From contig CM106585.1 in the NCBI GenBank assembly GCA_048013815.1, positions 12,896,001 to 12,960,000 of the forward strand: 64,000 bases of DNA, in the 5' to 3' direction. Below are positions 51,851 through 63,248 of the stretch, in pieces (within the stretch, counting starts at the first letter, position 1; every line of letters begins with the position of its first letter). The position numbers and the translations under genes are program-made. The DNA comes from Setoptus koraiensis. Taxonomy: Eukaryota > Arthropoda. The notes beneath the pieces were generated by a model. It was not told the origin of the DNA, ran no database searches, and worked only from the letters and a program-made list of their open reading frames with translations.

Positions 51851-52051
51851 CGCTTTTTCGGGGCGCTGCCTTTTCGGGAAGGCGCCTCTCCGGAAAACCG
51901 CCTTTTTCGGGGCGCTGCCTTTTCGGGAAGGCGCCTCTCCGGAAAACCGCTTTTTTGGGAAACTGCCCTTCGGAAAACCGCTTTTTCGGAAAACCGCTTT
52001 TTCGGGAAACTGCTTTTTCGGGAAACTGCTTTTTCGGGAAACTGCTTTTTT
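51851..52051. repeat. Composite satellite: two 49-base units, then 16-18-base units
   Basis: A unit of about 49 bases with TTTTTCGGGGCGCTGCC and AAGGCGCCTCTCCGG is repeated twice (51,851-51,898 and 51,899-51,947). It is followed by shorter units of the type GCTTTTTCGGGAAACT. Several frames are open through it on both strands because the unit has no stops, so those ORFs are not evidence of genes. Confidence 0.9.
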
Positions 52052-53655
52052 GGGCCGATCCGCTGGCTGGCTCAAACAAACTTGGCACACCAAATGGCGG
52101 CCGGACAGCAGCGCGAGTGGTGACATTATGTAACAGTGGCAGTTTTGCTGTGGTATGGACAACTACAACAGCCACAACAATGGCAACCTGTGATTGTGAC
52201 TCACAATTTGTGAGTGTCCGTTGCGCATAAAATAAAATAAAGCAGCAAAACAACGCTGCCACAGAAATAGCAGCGTCTTCAAATGAACGAACCCATTTGC
52301 CCATGGGTATCCTTGTGACAAGCATACCATCGATAGCCAAATAATGGATGATGTTACGTAACGCAGGTGATGCAATGGATATTTTATTGCACGTATACGT
52401 ATGTATATGCATACGATACGACGCACAATAAAATCACTAGCTAGCCAGTTTTACTTTTAAACAAAATATCTCGCTCGCTTGTAACTTTTCATTACACACA
52501 GTGTAGGCCAGCCATTCATTGGGCGAGCTCATATTATTTTTGCTGTTGTGTCGTGGGCCCAATTTGACAATACCATCTATTTGTGGCAGCCTTATGAGGG
52601 TGGCTGCGTGTGGGGGAGGCCGATATCGCAGCTTGCCAAAACGAGCCTCTGCCATGTGGAGCCAAAAGCAAAAATAAATCCAAATGTAAATATAAATCTC
52701 GACTATTGGGGCACGAGGCGCGTCATCGTTGCCTGTGTTTTATATTTGAAAAAGAGCACACACTTACGAGCTTGTGAGCTATTTTCCATTAGTGAGCGAG
52801 CTTCTTTTATTGTGAGTGGCTCACTGTTACCCGCAGCATATTAATAAATATCTCATACAGTCAATACTTGCTACATATATATTATTATTTCTCTTAGTGC
52901 CTCAGCGTTACGTAACAGAGAGGTATGGCACGCAACGTTGCGCAACACAGTCGTTGCGCAACGTTGCAGTTTCGTCGGCCACTTGTGATGCCTGACCTCA
53001 CCTGGCCGCCAGAGGGACAGTTGCAATCTAATATTATTCAATGATCATATTGAATATTGCGCAACAGGAGATATGTGATGTGTATTTATATCTCTATGCA
53101 TGACATGTCTATGCATTAGTCTATGCATTAGTCTATGCATTATGTCTTTGCTCGCAGCGACGACAATCGGCGATCGAAATCGATATTTAGTTTCTTTTTT
53201 GCCAGTCGTTGCCAGTGGTTGCACCACACTGGAAAAACTGGACAATCGCCGCGCCGGTCAGTGGCGTACAACGGTAACGATTTACGCTCGACCAAATTTC
53301 GGCCTACATCATGTAGACTGCATGTGGCTAGATCGCTGGCTTGTGTCTATTTGTGTTTGTGTGTGTATAAGTATATACATACACCAATGTATAAATCTAT
53401 CATTATGTCGCACGAAAATAATATTAAATAATAATGTTAATGTTCCCCTATGCCATCTATGCGACTCAAACAAAATCAAACATTTAGTTTGTCTACCTGG
53501 CGTCCGTGGTCGCTTGGCCGTCAGCAGTTATTGGCCAGCGAAACTGGCGATATTGTGTGCAATATGGCATTAGTCATTCCACTTTTATCCGTCATCTCTG
53601 CACAATAATTTAATGCTGCTCGTGAGGCCAACAATGAATGATTCGCGACCGGTTT

Positions 53656-53684
53656 GCGGCGCCCCCATGCGTGGGGGGCGCCGC
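53656..53684. repeat. GC-only perfect hairpin (11-bp stem)
   Basis: Arms GCGGCGCCCCC (53,656-53,666) and GGGGGCGCCGC (53,674-53,684) around a 7-base loop. Very stable for its size. Confidence 0.9.
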
Positions 53685-55102
53685 TGGCAACTTTAGTCAA
53701 TTGCTTTTTTATGTTTATCTCCGCACATGTAGCAAGAATATATCCGAATAGGAAGTGCGCACAAACTCACGCTCATTCAGGTAGCTTCCACTCGCATACT
53801 CGCATACATGGCAGAGTTGTCAATTTCTCCCATCTAGACGGCCGATGATAAAGTTATCATGGCGCCTGCTGAGGGGCCTCATTAGAGCATTGCCGTGCCA
53901 AACGAATGCCAGTTGTAACAAATGCAGCGGTGCCCGTCTGATATTAATAGCACCACCATGACATTATGTCGTGCCAGTTGCGCGACAACTGGCGCTCAAT
54001 TCATATTTGGCCCCACTGACAGTGGGCCACTGTTTCAAACACTTTTCGGCTATTTGGTGCTAGCAGTCCGATTGCTAGCAGCTATCGACTTGATTCAACT
54101 TTTTTCGCACTCTCTCCCTGTTATTTTTGCTAAAAAATGGAGCGAGAGACAAGCCATTGTCGTTGTCAGCACGACTGGATATGCAGATGCATTCCCGGGC
54201 CGTATGATGGCATCGAAACTTTTATCCGGGTTCCATCCGCAGCGCGCGTGGATATTTGATTGTGGATAAAATAGGCAATTACCCAGGGATATTTGCGCTG
54301 TGAGACGCTGCATTGGCCAGAGAACGGATCTAATCGAAGTGCGCTAATTTGGTATTCAAATATTCAACCGAAAAAAAACTTGCAAAATCTGTTGACAATC
54401 GACAGCGAATGTCCACTAGTTGTCAGACAATCCGGATTGTGAATATGCGCAGTTTCCAAATTGATATCCAGTGACACTGGACCAGTGTGTCGCACCTTCC
54501 AGCATCCGGTGTGCGAGACCCACGAGACGATTTACCCGCGAACGGATTTGCCCACGAACGGCCAGTTATCCGTTCATGGGTGAATCGATGAATTAAACGA
54601 TCAAGAATGTCGCTCGCAGAAATCACAAGTTTATCTGGCCGTGATGGGGCTGTGAATAGACACGAGCGTCTCGACAATGCCGACGATCAAATTGGTGAGC
54701 TTTGGCAGTTATTGGCTCATACAAATCGCCTACAAGCTGTGCAAATGTTGAGGGTGTGCAGTAATGGTCCGACGAAAGTGTTGTCAATTGGCCAGTTTCG
54801 AAGAAATGGGCGCACACAGAACAGGCAGGCATGTTAAAAAAGGTGGCCCCAAACAGGGCTCGCTTTTTGGCTCGCTTTATCACTATTACTGTTACTTGTG
54901 AAGCGTCGGGCTAAGCGTCGGGCCCCAGCAGCACGTTTTGTAATGTGCATACACTGGACTCCAGTGACTAGAGCCGTTGAGTGGCCGAACAGGGCCATTG
55001 TTCGCTGGCAAGATCATAATCATAAAATTAATTCATCTGGCGCGACAGCGCACATAATAATGTAGCAGCTCGCCCTCACTATTGTACACCATGCTATTCT
55101 AC

Positions 55103-55160
55103 CGGTCTTGTGTGGCTATTCTATACTATTTCTATAGTATAGAATAGCCACACAAGACCG
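55103..55160. repeat. Perfect 27-bp hairpin with a 4-base loop
   Basis: The arms at 55,103-55,129 and 55,134-55,160 are exact reverse complements with loop TTCT. The left arm begins CGGTCTTGTGTGGC. It is the longest perfect inverted repeat I saw in the window. Confidence 0.95.
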
Positions 55161-56186
55161 CTGGCCCCAACAATGGCAACCAGTGGCACTTAGAGCGGGG
55201 CCCCGCTCGTTTACTTTGGCCACTTGGGCCTGTAGGCTGACATTTGGCGTTACTTGTGACATTACTTTTGCTTTTGCGCGCCCCGTTACCGTTACCGTAC
55301 CGTTGGCTGTTTTTGCAAATGACACTTTTATGTTGCAATAGTGGGGCCCCAATATAGTAGTCTGGCAAGCTCGTTGTTGCGCAAAACTGTTGTTGTTGCC
55401 ACACTATATCGGGCCCCACTTTTGCAACACATAAAAGCGTAAACTTTTGCGCATCAACGAGCCATTGAGACTTGATGCTTTGTGTGTATAAATTGTTCCG
55501 GCTGGCCAGTGGTCAGTGGCAGCGGCATGTCACCTGTCGTTGTTTGTTGGTGGCTAAACACGCGCCAACAAGCACCGTTTATTTGGTGTGTGTGTGTGTG
55601 TGTGTCGTGTCGCCAGACAGTTTATTTTTGGCCTCATCTATTCCACTTTTCGGCAATATATTCAACTATATCCATCTTACATTGTTGACCGTTGCAATCT
55701 GGCCACACTCTTGCCAAGAGGCCCCAAGTTGGCCTCTTTGGCTGCAAATCGATTCTTGGCCAATTACTAGTTGCGACTGAATACATCGTCGTCGTCGTCC
55801 TCGTCGTACAAGCCCGATACTGGCCGGGCCGGCAACAATGGCGGCGCCACTTTCGCTTCGGGCCAAAATTCGCGCCGGCCAAAAAGCCGCAGCTTCTGCC
55901 CGCGCTCACCCGAGCGGCCCAAAGCGACACAAATGTCAACGCAAAACGCACGACAAAAGTTTTCTCTTTGTCTCTTTGTCATATATTATCGCTCTAATCG
56001 CGAGGCGCGCCCAATGTCGCTGGCCAGCCACTTGAACGTGCCTGCCCGAACAGCTGACCGGGCCGCCAATAACGCTCTAAACGGTACCCGAACAGTACCC
56101 TCAACAGTACCCTAATAGAGAACAATACCCTAAATAGAACAATACCCTAAATAGTATTACTGCAAATGATGGCGAGTGCTACTTAC

Positions 56187-56945
56187 TTTGCCGTGGCTTG
56201 CGGCTGCAACTCTTGCGGGCCGTCGCTCTTGCTGACAACACTGTACGAGTCGCCCGGTTTCGCGGGCAACGATATGTCCACCGAGCGGCTACGATTTGAT
56301 TTGCCCGGGTACGACGCGTCCACGTCTAGGTCGTTTCGTTGGGGCACTTTGAGCAGGTAGGGCGAGTCGACGGACGCGGAGCGCGCCTGCTTATTTATGG
56401 GCACCTCCAATGTTATGACGGTGATGGCGTCATTGCTTGCGGTGCTATTATTATCTTGGCGGCGCTGATGTTTCTGTTGTTGCTGTTGTTGTTGTTGTCG
56501 CTGCTGCTGTTGTTGCTGCTGTTGTTGTTGTTGTTGCTGATGGTCATTTTGTTGGTGCTGCTGTTGCTGTGTCTTGTGGTCGTCGTCGACAGTGGCGCCG
56601 CCAGCGGCCGCTCCGTCGCCACCGGGGGCCCCGGTTGGCGGGCCGGCGGCCGGCTGGCAAGCGGGCGCGCCGGCTTGCCGCTCCGGCGGCGATTGCGTCG
56701 CTGTCCGTGTCATCGGCTCACCGGCGCTGTCACCGGGCGACCGCGCTTGGTGGCGCTGCTGTTGGGCCTCCGTTTCAATTGTTGACTCGGGCGTCTGACA
56801 GGCGCTATTGGGCTCGCTCACCGTGGACGTGAGTATCACGATGGGCGGCATAACAAGCTCATCATTATTGATAAGAGAAGTGGCCGCTGTCGTCGCTGTT
56901 GTCGTTGTTTCGGTCAGAGTGACACAAGTGGACAGTTGCTGTTGC

Positions 56946-56979
<34 letters not shown>

Positions 56980-59900
56980 GCTGTTGTTGTTGTTGTTGTT
57001 GCTGTTGTTGTTGGTGCCGATCGGCGGCGGTCTCGGCAGGGTCGGTCGGCGCGCAGTCGGCTATTTTTGGGGCGCTGTCTCGCTCGACATGCTGCGCGGT
57101 TCGGTCCGCGCTCGGGTGCAACACGGCCTGGCGCGAGTCGGCCCGCTCTTGCGGCTCGCTGCCCGCATCGCCCGTCGGCTGCAACGCGGGCGGACACAAT
57201 GTGAGCAGGGGCACAGGTGCCGCTGTCGCGTTCGCCGAGCCGCTCATCCCGGGCCCGGTCCCGCCGGTCCCGTCGGCCTGGCAATCGCTCAACAACAAAG
57301 TAGCGGTAGTGCCCGTCGTGGCGACGGGCACGCTGGACGCGGCCGCCGTCAGCGAGCTCGATCGGGCCTGCATGGTCGGCCTGATGGGCGCCGTTTGGCC
57401 CGCTCCGACGGCGGCGCCCGGCCCCCCAAACACTTGAGGCCCGTCCACGGACTTTCGCTGATGATGCGCCGTCATCATCATGTGATGACTTTGTGCAGTG
57501 ATGCCAAAAAACAGGGCCGTCCGCTCGCCGATGTCCGACAGACTCTGATCAAACAAACTGAACTGTTGTTGATCCGGGGCCCCCCTGCTACCTGTGCCAC
57601 TTGCACAGCTTGTCGCGCTGTCGTGATGAACGTTTAATTGGGCGCCGCCGTTGCCATTGTTGTTGGTGGCGTTATGCAAATAGCCGCCGGGCGAGCCCGC
57701 AACGCCGCCGTACGCCGCATCGTCGCCGGCGCCGCACATATCCGCCGCATAGTCGCCGGTTGCGCTGTTGTCGTCGTCGTCGCTCAGTCGCACCAAATCA
57801 ATGTCGCCCTTCTCGTTTATGGCCAAAGTGTAATGATTTGATTGTTGCTGCTGCGCTGCCGGTTGGTCACTTGAGCGGCGCTCGAGGCGCTCGAGACGCG
57901 TCAGCGAGCTCGAATCGCCCGAATCGCTCGGCTGCTCGCCGGCCTCGCCCGGCCACCCGAACGCGGCCGGCCCGGCGCTCGATTGGGCACAGAAGACAAC
58001 CTCGTCGAGAAATTGTTTGCCTTCGCGCGTCGAGCCCAGCTCAATGAGCAGCTGACAGTGGACGCAGGTGCCCACATTGGCGCCGGGAACGTTGCTGCTG
58101 CTGCTACTTGTAGTTACACTTGCAGTTTGTTGGGCTTGGCCGGCCGGCGGGTTTCCGCCGGCGCCGCCGCCGCTGCCGCCGGACAGTTGCGGCGGTGCGG
58201 CACTCGTGCCCGTGGCCGAGCTAGTGGAGCCGCCCGATTCGGAGCCGGCGCCGGCCGACGAGGCGGATCTGTGCCGGATCGATTGCGTCATCATTGTGGC
58301 CTCTTGCTGTTGTTGTTGTTTTTGCAAACTGTTGTTGAAACTGTTGTAACAGTTGCTGCTCATTTGCTTCCCTGTTGCCGGCTGGCCTAACGGGCTGCCG
58401 GCGGCCTGGGTCAGTCCGCCCAAACTGCTCGACCGGGCCCCGCAATGTTTGCCGTAACAATTGTCCACTGTCAGTCCGGCCTTTTGCGAGCCGCCGCTCG
58501 CCGGACTGGCCTGCTGCTGCTGCTGGTGCGGCTCTAGCGGGACCCGGCTGTTGGGGCTATCATTTTGGTATTGTCTTGTTGCGCTTGAATGGTCTGCACT
58601 TGCTGTCTTGCTGTTGATGTGCTGTTGTTTTTGCAGCGCGTCGCCCCTGGTAATTATATGATGCGACGACGACGACGACGACGAGTCACTTATATTCATA
58701 GTAGACGAATGATGATGCAGTTGTTGTTGTTGGTGGTGGCCCGGCCCGGTTGCGGTCCGCCAAGAGCTGTCCAAATGGTATTTATCGAGCGGATCGTCAC
58801 GGCAGGGTATCGACACGGACAGACTGTGCCCCTTGGTGACCCGATGATTGCCGGTTGTGTAGCTGGTGCTGTTGCCCAGGGGCAGTTTCAGATTGCTTCT
58901 GTTGAGCTTGCAACCGCTCAAAATACCCCCGCCCGACGTGTTTTTAGGGGCTTGTTGTTGTTGTTGTTGTTGTTGTTTGCTTGTTGTGTGTCTAAACTTG
59001 CTTTCGCTGCTGTTGTTTCGCTTTGTTTTGCGCCCAGCGCCACCGCTATTGCTTCTGTCTAGCTTGTTATTATTGGCTTGGCCGCTTGTGTCTTGCTGCT
59101 GAAACAGGTAACCTCCGCCGGGTCCCACGTACACGCCCTCGCGCGTGTAATGTCTCTCTAGCCTGTGATGATCGCCCGGGCTCGTGGTGGCACTCAAGCG
59201 ATGATTGGCCTGCTGCTGCTGCCGCTGTTGCGTAATATTAATGCTGGGGTTGCTGGCGCTTATCAGATAGGACGAGCTTAGCAGCGAGTCGCCGCCGCTG
59301 CCGGCGCACTTGTAGGCCGCACTGGTGCCCTGACTGACGGAATAACTGGGTATCAGCTGTTGTTGTTTTCGCTGCTTTTTGCTGATGGTTGCTATGGTAT
59401 CTTGCGCAACACTGACACCGACGCCGACTTGTGACGATGACGCTTGCGGTGCGCTCAATTGACGCAACTGCAAACACGTTGCTGCTGCTGCTGCTACCGC
59501 TACTTCCGGTGCACTCGGTGCAGCCCCTGCTGGCGAACGATCGCTTGCCCTGCTGCTGTAATAGTGCCTGTCACCCGCGTTGCAATAGTCAACTATCGAG
59601 TAGCTGTCGCGGGTTGCGCAAGCGGATCTGGTGGTGTCAGTGCGCAGCAATACGCTACTACTACTACTATTTCCATTAGGGGCGCCACTGGCGGCGCCAC
59701 TTCCGGTGAACGTGGTGCTAATTAGGTCGTTGAATGAGCCAAAAATAGTCAACAGCGACGAGCTGTGCTGTCTGAGTGTTGAGGGCGCCGCTATGCTACT
59801 CGTATGCGTCGTCTGCTGCTTGCTTGTCTTGTGTTTCGCTTGCTGCTTGTGGTGGCGCTTGTCTGCCGCGGCTATCCGCTCCAATCTATTACTATATGAT

Positions 59901-62900
59901 TTTGTGGTTGCGGTTGTTGCGGTTGTTGCCGGTTGTGCCGCTGCCGCTGCTGCTGTTGTTGCTGTTGTTGTTGTTGCGAGTGGTTGGGCCTCTGCTGCTG
60001 CCGCTGTGGACACGCACAATGACAGCGATCTCGACGCGGCCAGATAATTTGACAGGTCGCCCTGCTGATGCTGTCCAATGTCGGCTGAGCCGGCCACCGA
60101 GCTGCACCGATAGAAGGCGCCCGGCGAATCGCGCCCAATGTCCAGATACTGTCTGCACTGTCGTGATACGTGGCACGTGCTGCCCGTGCCGCTGCCGCCG
60201 AGGCGCTGTTGTCGCGAATAGTGGTCAGATTGGTTTGTGGTGGTTAAAAAGCCCGTGCTGGTGCTAACAGTGAGTTTTTTCTTTTTGTTGCTCACTGTTG
60301 TTTGTAATTGTTGTTGTTGCTGTTGTTGTTGCTGTCGTTGATGTTCTGTTGTTGTTGTTGTTGTAGACAATGAACAAGCCGCGGGCAATGTCACCTCGGA
60401 ACTGCTGCTCGCCAGCTGATTGTAGAGGCCCCTGCAATCGGCTGGCGACTGGCCGCCTGTGCGGTGTCGGGTGTCTATGGATTTAGCGCGGATATACGGC
60501 ACAGTTGTGGTAGAGATGAGCGGTAACTGCGATTGTTGCAAATGCAATTGCGGGTGCGGGTGCGGATGCGCCTGTGTCGGGCTACTGGGCCGGCTCGGGC
60601 TGTTGGCGCAGCTATTCTGTGAGCCGCGCCAACTATTGAGCGACAGAAGCGATTTGCTGGAAAACAACAAACTGCTGCCCAACGCTCTCAATTTGTGGCG
60701 TGCCTTGGCGTTCTTAGACAATTGTTTTCTGTCTGTCTGCTGTAAATTGCTGTCTGGCTTGCTAACTTGCTGCACTGTTGATTTGCTGCACTCATTTGTT
60801 GGCGATGATCTGTCGTCTGATTGCTTGCTGGGCGCCGTTGCGCAATCCGGGTTCCATTGTGGCGCTTGCGGTTGCGGGTGCGGCTGCGGCTGTGTCGGGC
60901 TACTGGGCCGGCTCGGGCTGGCGCAAATTGAAACACTTGCCTGATTGCCGCTGTACAGTGTTTGCTGCTGACTCGATGATGCTCGCTCGCTTGCCGATTG
61001 ATTCTGGGGCTCGCCAATGGTCGCTTTGTTGTCCGCCTCTGACACTGTCGGCCTGTCACCGCAACCAGGGGCGCTGCGAGCGCTGCACAATTCTCTGGCA
61101 AGACCGCACTCGCTGCTACTGCTGCTGCTGCTGTCGTTGCGGCTGCTATCGCTGATGCTGCCACGGCCGCTTATGCAATCGACTGGCACACTTTTGCTGC
61201 TATCGCCGGCTACAAATGGGTACCAATTGCCGCCGCCGTCGGGACCCGCTGGCTGCTCGGCGGTGTCGTGCGCAGTTATTGTTGCAGCAGTGTGCCAGTG
61301 CCCGCCACTGCTGCTCGGCTCGTGCGCTACTTTGTGCAAATTGCCTTCCCTCATTGCGTGTGCCTGCGCACTTTTCAACTCGTCACCTTTGACCACTTCA
61401 AAGTGACGCAATGTGCGCATATCGCACCCACCACCATTAACAACAATTGCAGTTGCGTCATTGTTGTTATTATTATCATCATCATCATCTTCGTCATCGT
61501 TGTTAGTTACGTCACTGAAGTTGTCTACTGTATTGTCTAATACAATGATATTTGTGGTTAACGGTTGCGAATGCACCCGCTGACACACCCCTTTGCCACT
61601 AGAACCATGCGCTATGTGCGCACAACTTTTTAGCGGCAGCAGCAGCTCCTGTGCAGCGGCCGCCACCGCCGTTACAGTAGCGGACTGTGCCGCGCCGCTG
61701 CTCACTGTGCGCGTTAGCGGATCCCGCTGCTGCTGGGCAGTGCGGCAAAATGTGGCGAGCTGTGCAACTGTTAGCGGCTCGCCACTATATCGGCTTGCCA
61801 CTGGCCGCTGCTCATCCGACAATCGCCTGTCCGACAATGTCCCGTCAGCTGACTCGTCAGCGCCACCAGCGGCCCCCACGGGCTCACCGGTAGCGACAGG
61901 TGAGGTGATTGTGCAAGCGTCACTTGTTGTCGGCACCGATGACCGGTGAAGGTGGCTCGCTGATTCGCCGGCAAGCTCGCCCTCTGGCGAGTGTAATTCG
62001 CATTGTTCGCAACTAGTTGGCGTTGCTGTCGCTGCTGCAATTGCTGTGGTTGCTGTTGTTGCTGTTGTTTGCCGCGCCGAGGTGTCGGCGTCGCCGGTGG
62101 TGCCGCGGTCCTGGCTTGCGCCATCGCTACGCCGCTCGTCTCGATTTGCGTTGGTCTCGGCGCTGTGGGCGCTCTCTATCGGCGATGCGACACACCCAAT
62201 TTGAGCATTGTTGTCAGTGACACTGCAGCCCGATTGTATTCCCGAAATCGTGTCACTATTAATCCCCCCATCTGAGCAATTTATGTCTGATTGGTGGTGG
62301 GTGGCAAATACGTCACTCGCCACCGAACACTCGGCTGTGGTGGCCGAATTAAAAACGGCAACAAATCCGCTTTCATGATGCAATGCCGATGCAGACCCGA
62401 CAGGCTCATCATGTTTGTGTCGTAACGGTTGGCCGCTTTGACCACTAGCTGGCGCTTGGTCATAATGGCCAACAACAGTGGCTCGAGATACTCTGTTGCT
62501 CGCCAGTGGCAACTTTGTTTCTGTTGCCACTGCGGGCCCCTCGTCGCTTTCGCCGATAATCCCGGCGCCATTGTGGCGCAATTGTTGTTGCTGCTGTTGT
62601 CGTTGTTGTTGGTCCGGTTGGCCGCTGGTGTCGCAAATGACGTCATCGTGATCATTAATAATGTTGTCATTGTTAGCGGTGCCAATTGTTTTAGCACTTT
62701 CGCTCTTTGTCGCGCTCGGGCCACAATCGATGGGACCACAATCAATGGGGCCACAATCAATGGGGCCACAACGGTGATCGGGCGCATAGTGGCGGCGACA
62801 CTTGGAGCAGCAGGCATAAATGGTGGCCGCGCACAATTGACAGCTCCACAAGCATCGCAACTGGTCATTTGCCGCCGCTGTCTCGCCATCAACTGTCACC

Positions 62901-63124
62901 AACTCGCTGTTGCCCGCTCTGCAGCTAGATGGCGCCGATTGATTGCTACTGTGATGCATGCCATTATCATTATTGGTCAGCTCGTTGCCGGTGGTGCCAG
63001 CTATCGGCCCTCGGACGGGCCTAGAATGGTGACACTCGCAATGACAACAGGCACACCAACAGCGGCAACAATCGCACGCCGATTGTCTGCTGTTTGGTGC
63101 GATATTGCCAATGTTGTTGCTGTT

Positions 63125-63193
<69 letters not shown>

Positions 63194-63201
63194 GCTGTTG
63201 T

Positions 63202-63248
<47 letters not shown>

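Larger units (their letters stand above)
40401..56186. other. Gene-poor stretch; possibly part of a long kinase intron
   Basis: About 15.8 kb without a coding sequence I can defend. It holds CAA runs (41,859-41,903 and 43,201-43,245), minisatellites and perfect hairpins (listed separately), an AT-rich block at 48.5-50.3 kb and GC-rich sequence beyond 51 kb. Weak exon-like signals are an ATG with a donor at 54,607-54,694 (+) and an ORF with a GTAAAT donor near 48,083-47,990 (-). If the giant exon splices to the kinase, all of this is intron. Confidence 0.5.

Noticed and set aside
51753-52412. Open frames on both strands of up to 219 codons
   Set aside because: Created by a stop-free satellite unit; the translation is a repeat of Phe/Pro/Lys or Gly/Lys/Phe patterns.
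53922-54269. Plus-strand 115-codon frame
   Set aside because: Hydrophobic middle but no homology recognised, no splice or promoter signal; likely chance.
54607-54694. Plus-strand ATG frame ending at a GTGAGC donor
   Set aside because: Could be a first exon, but no partner exon was found to the right on the plus strand and no family is recognised.
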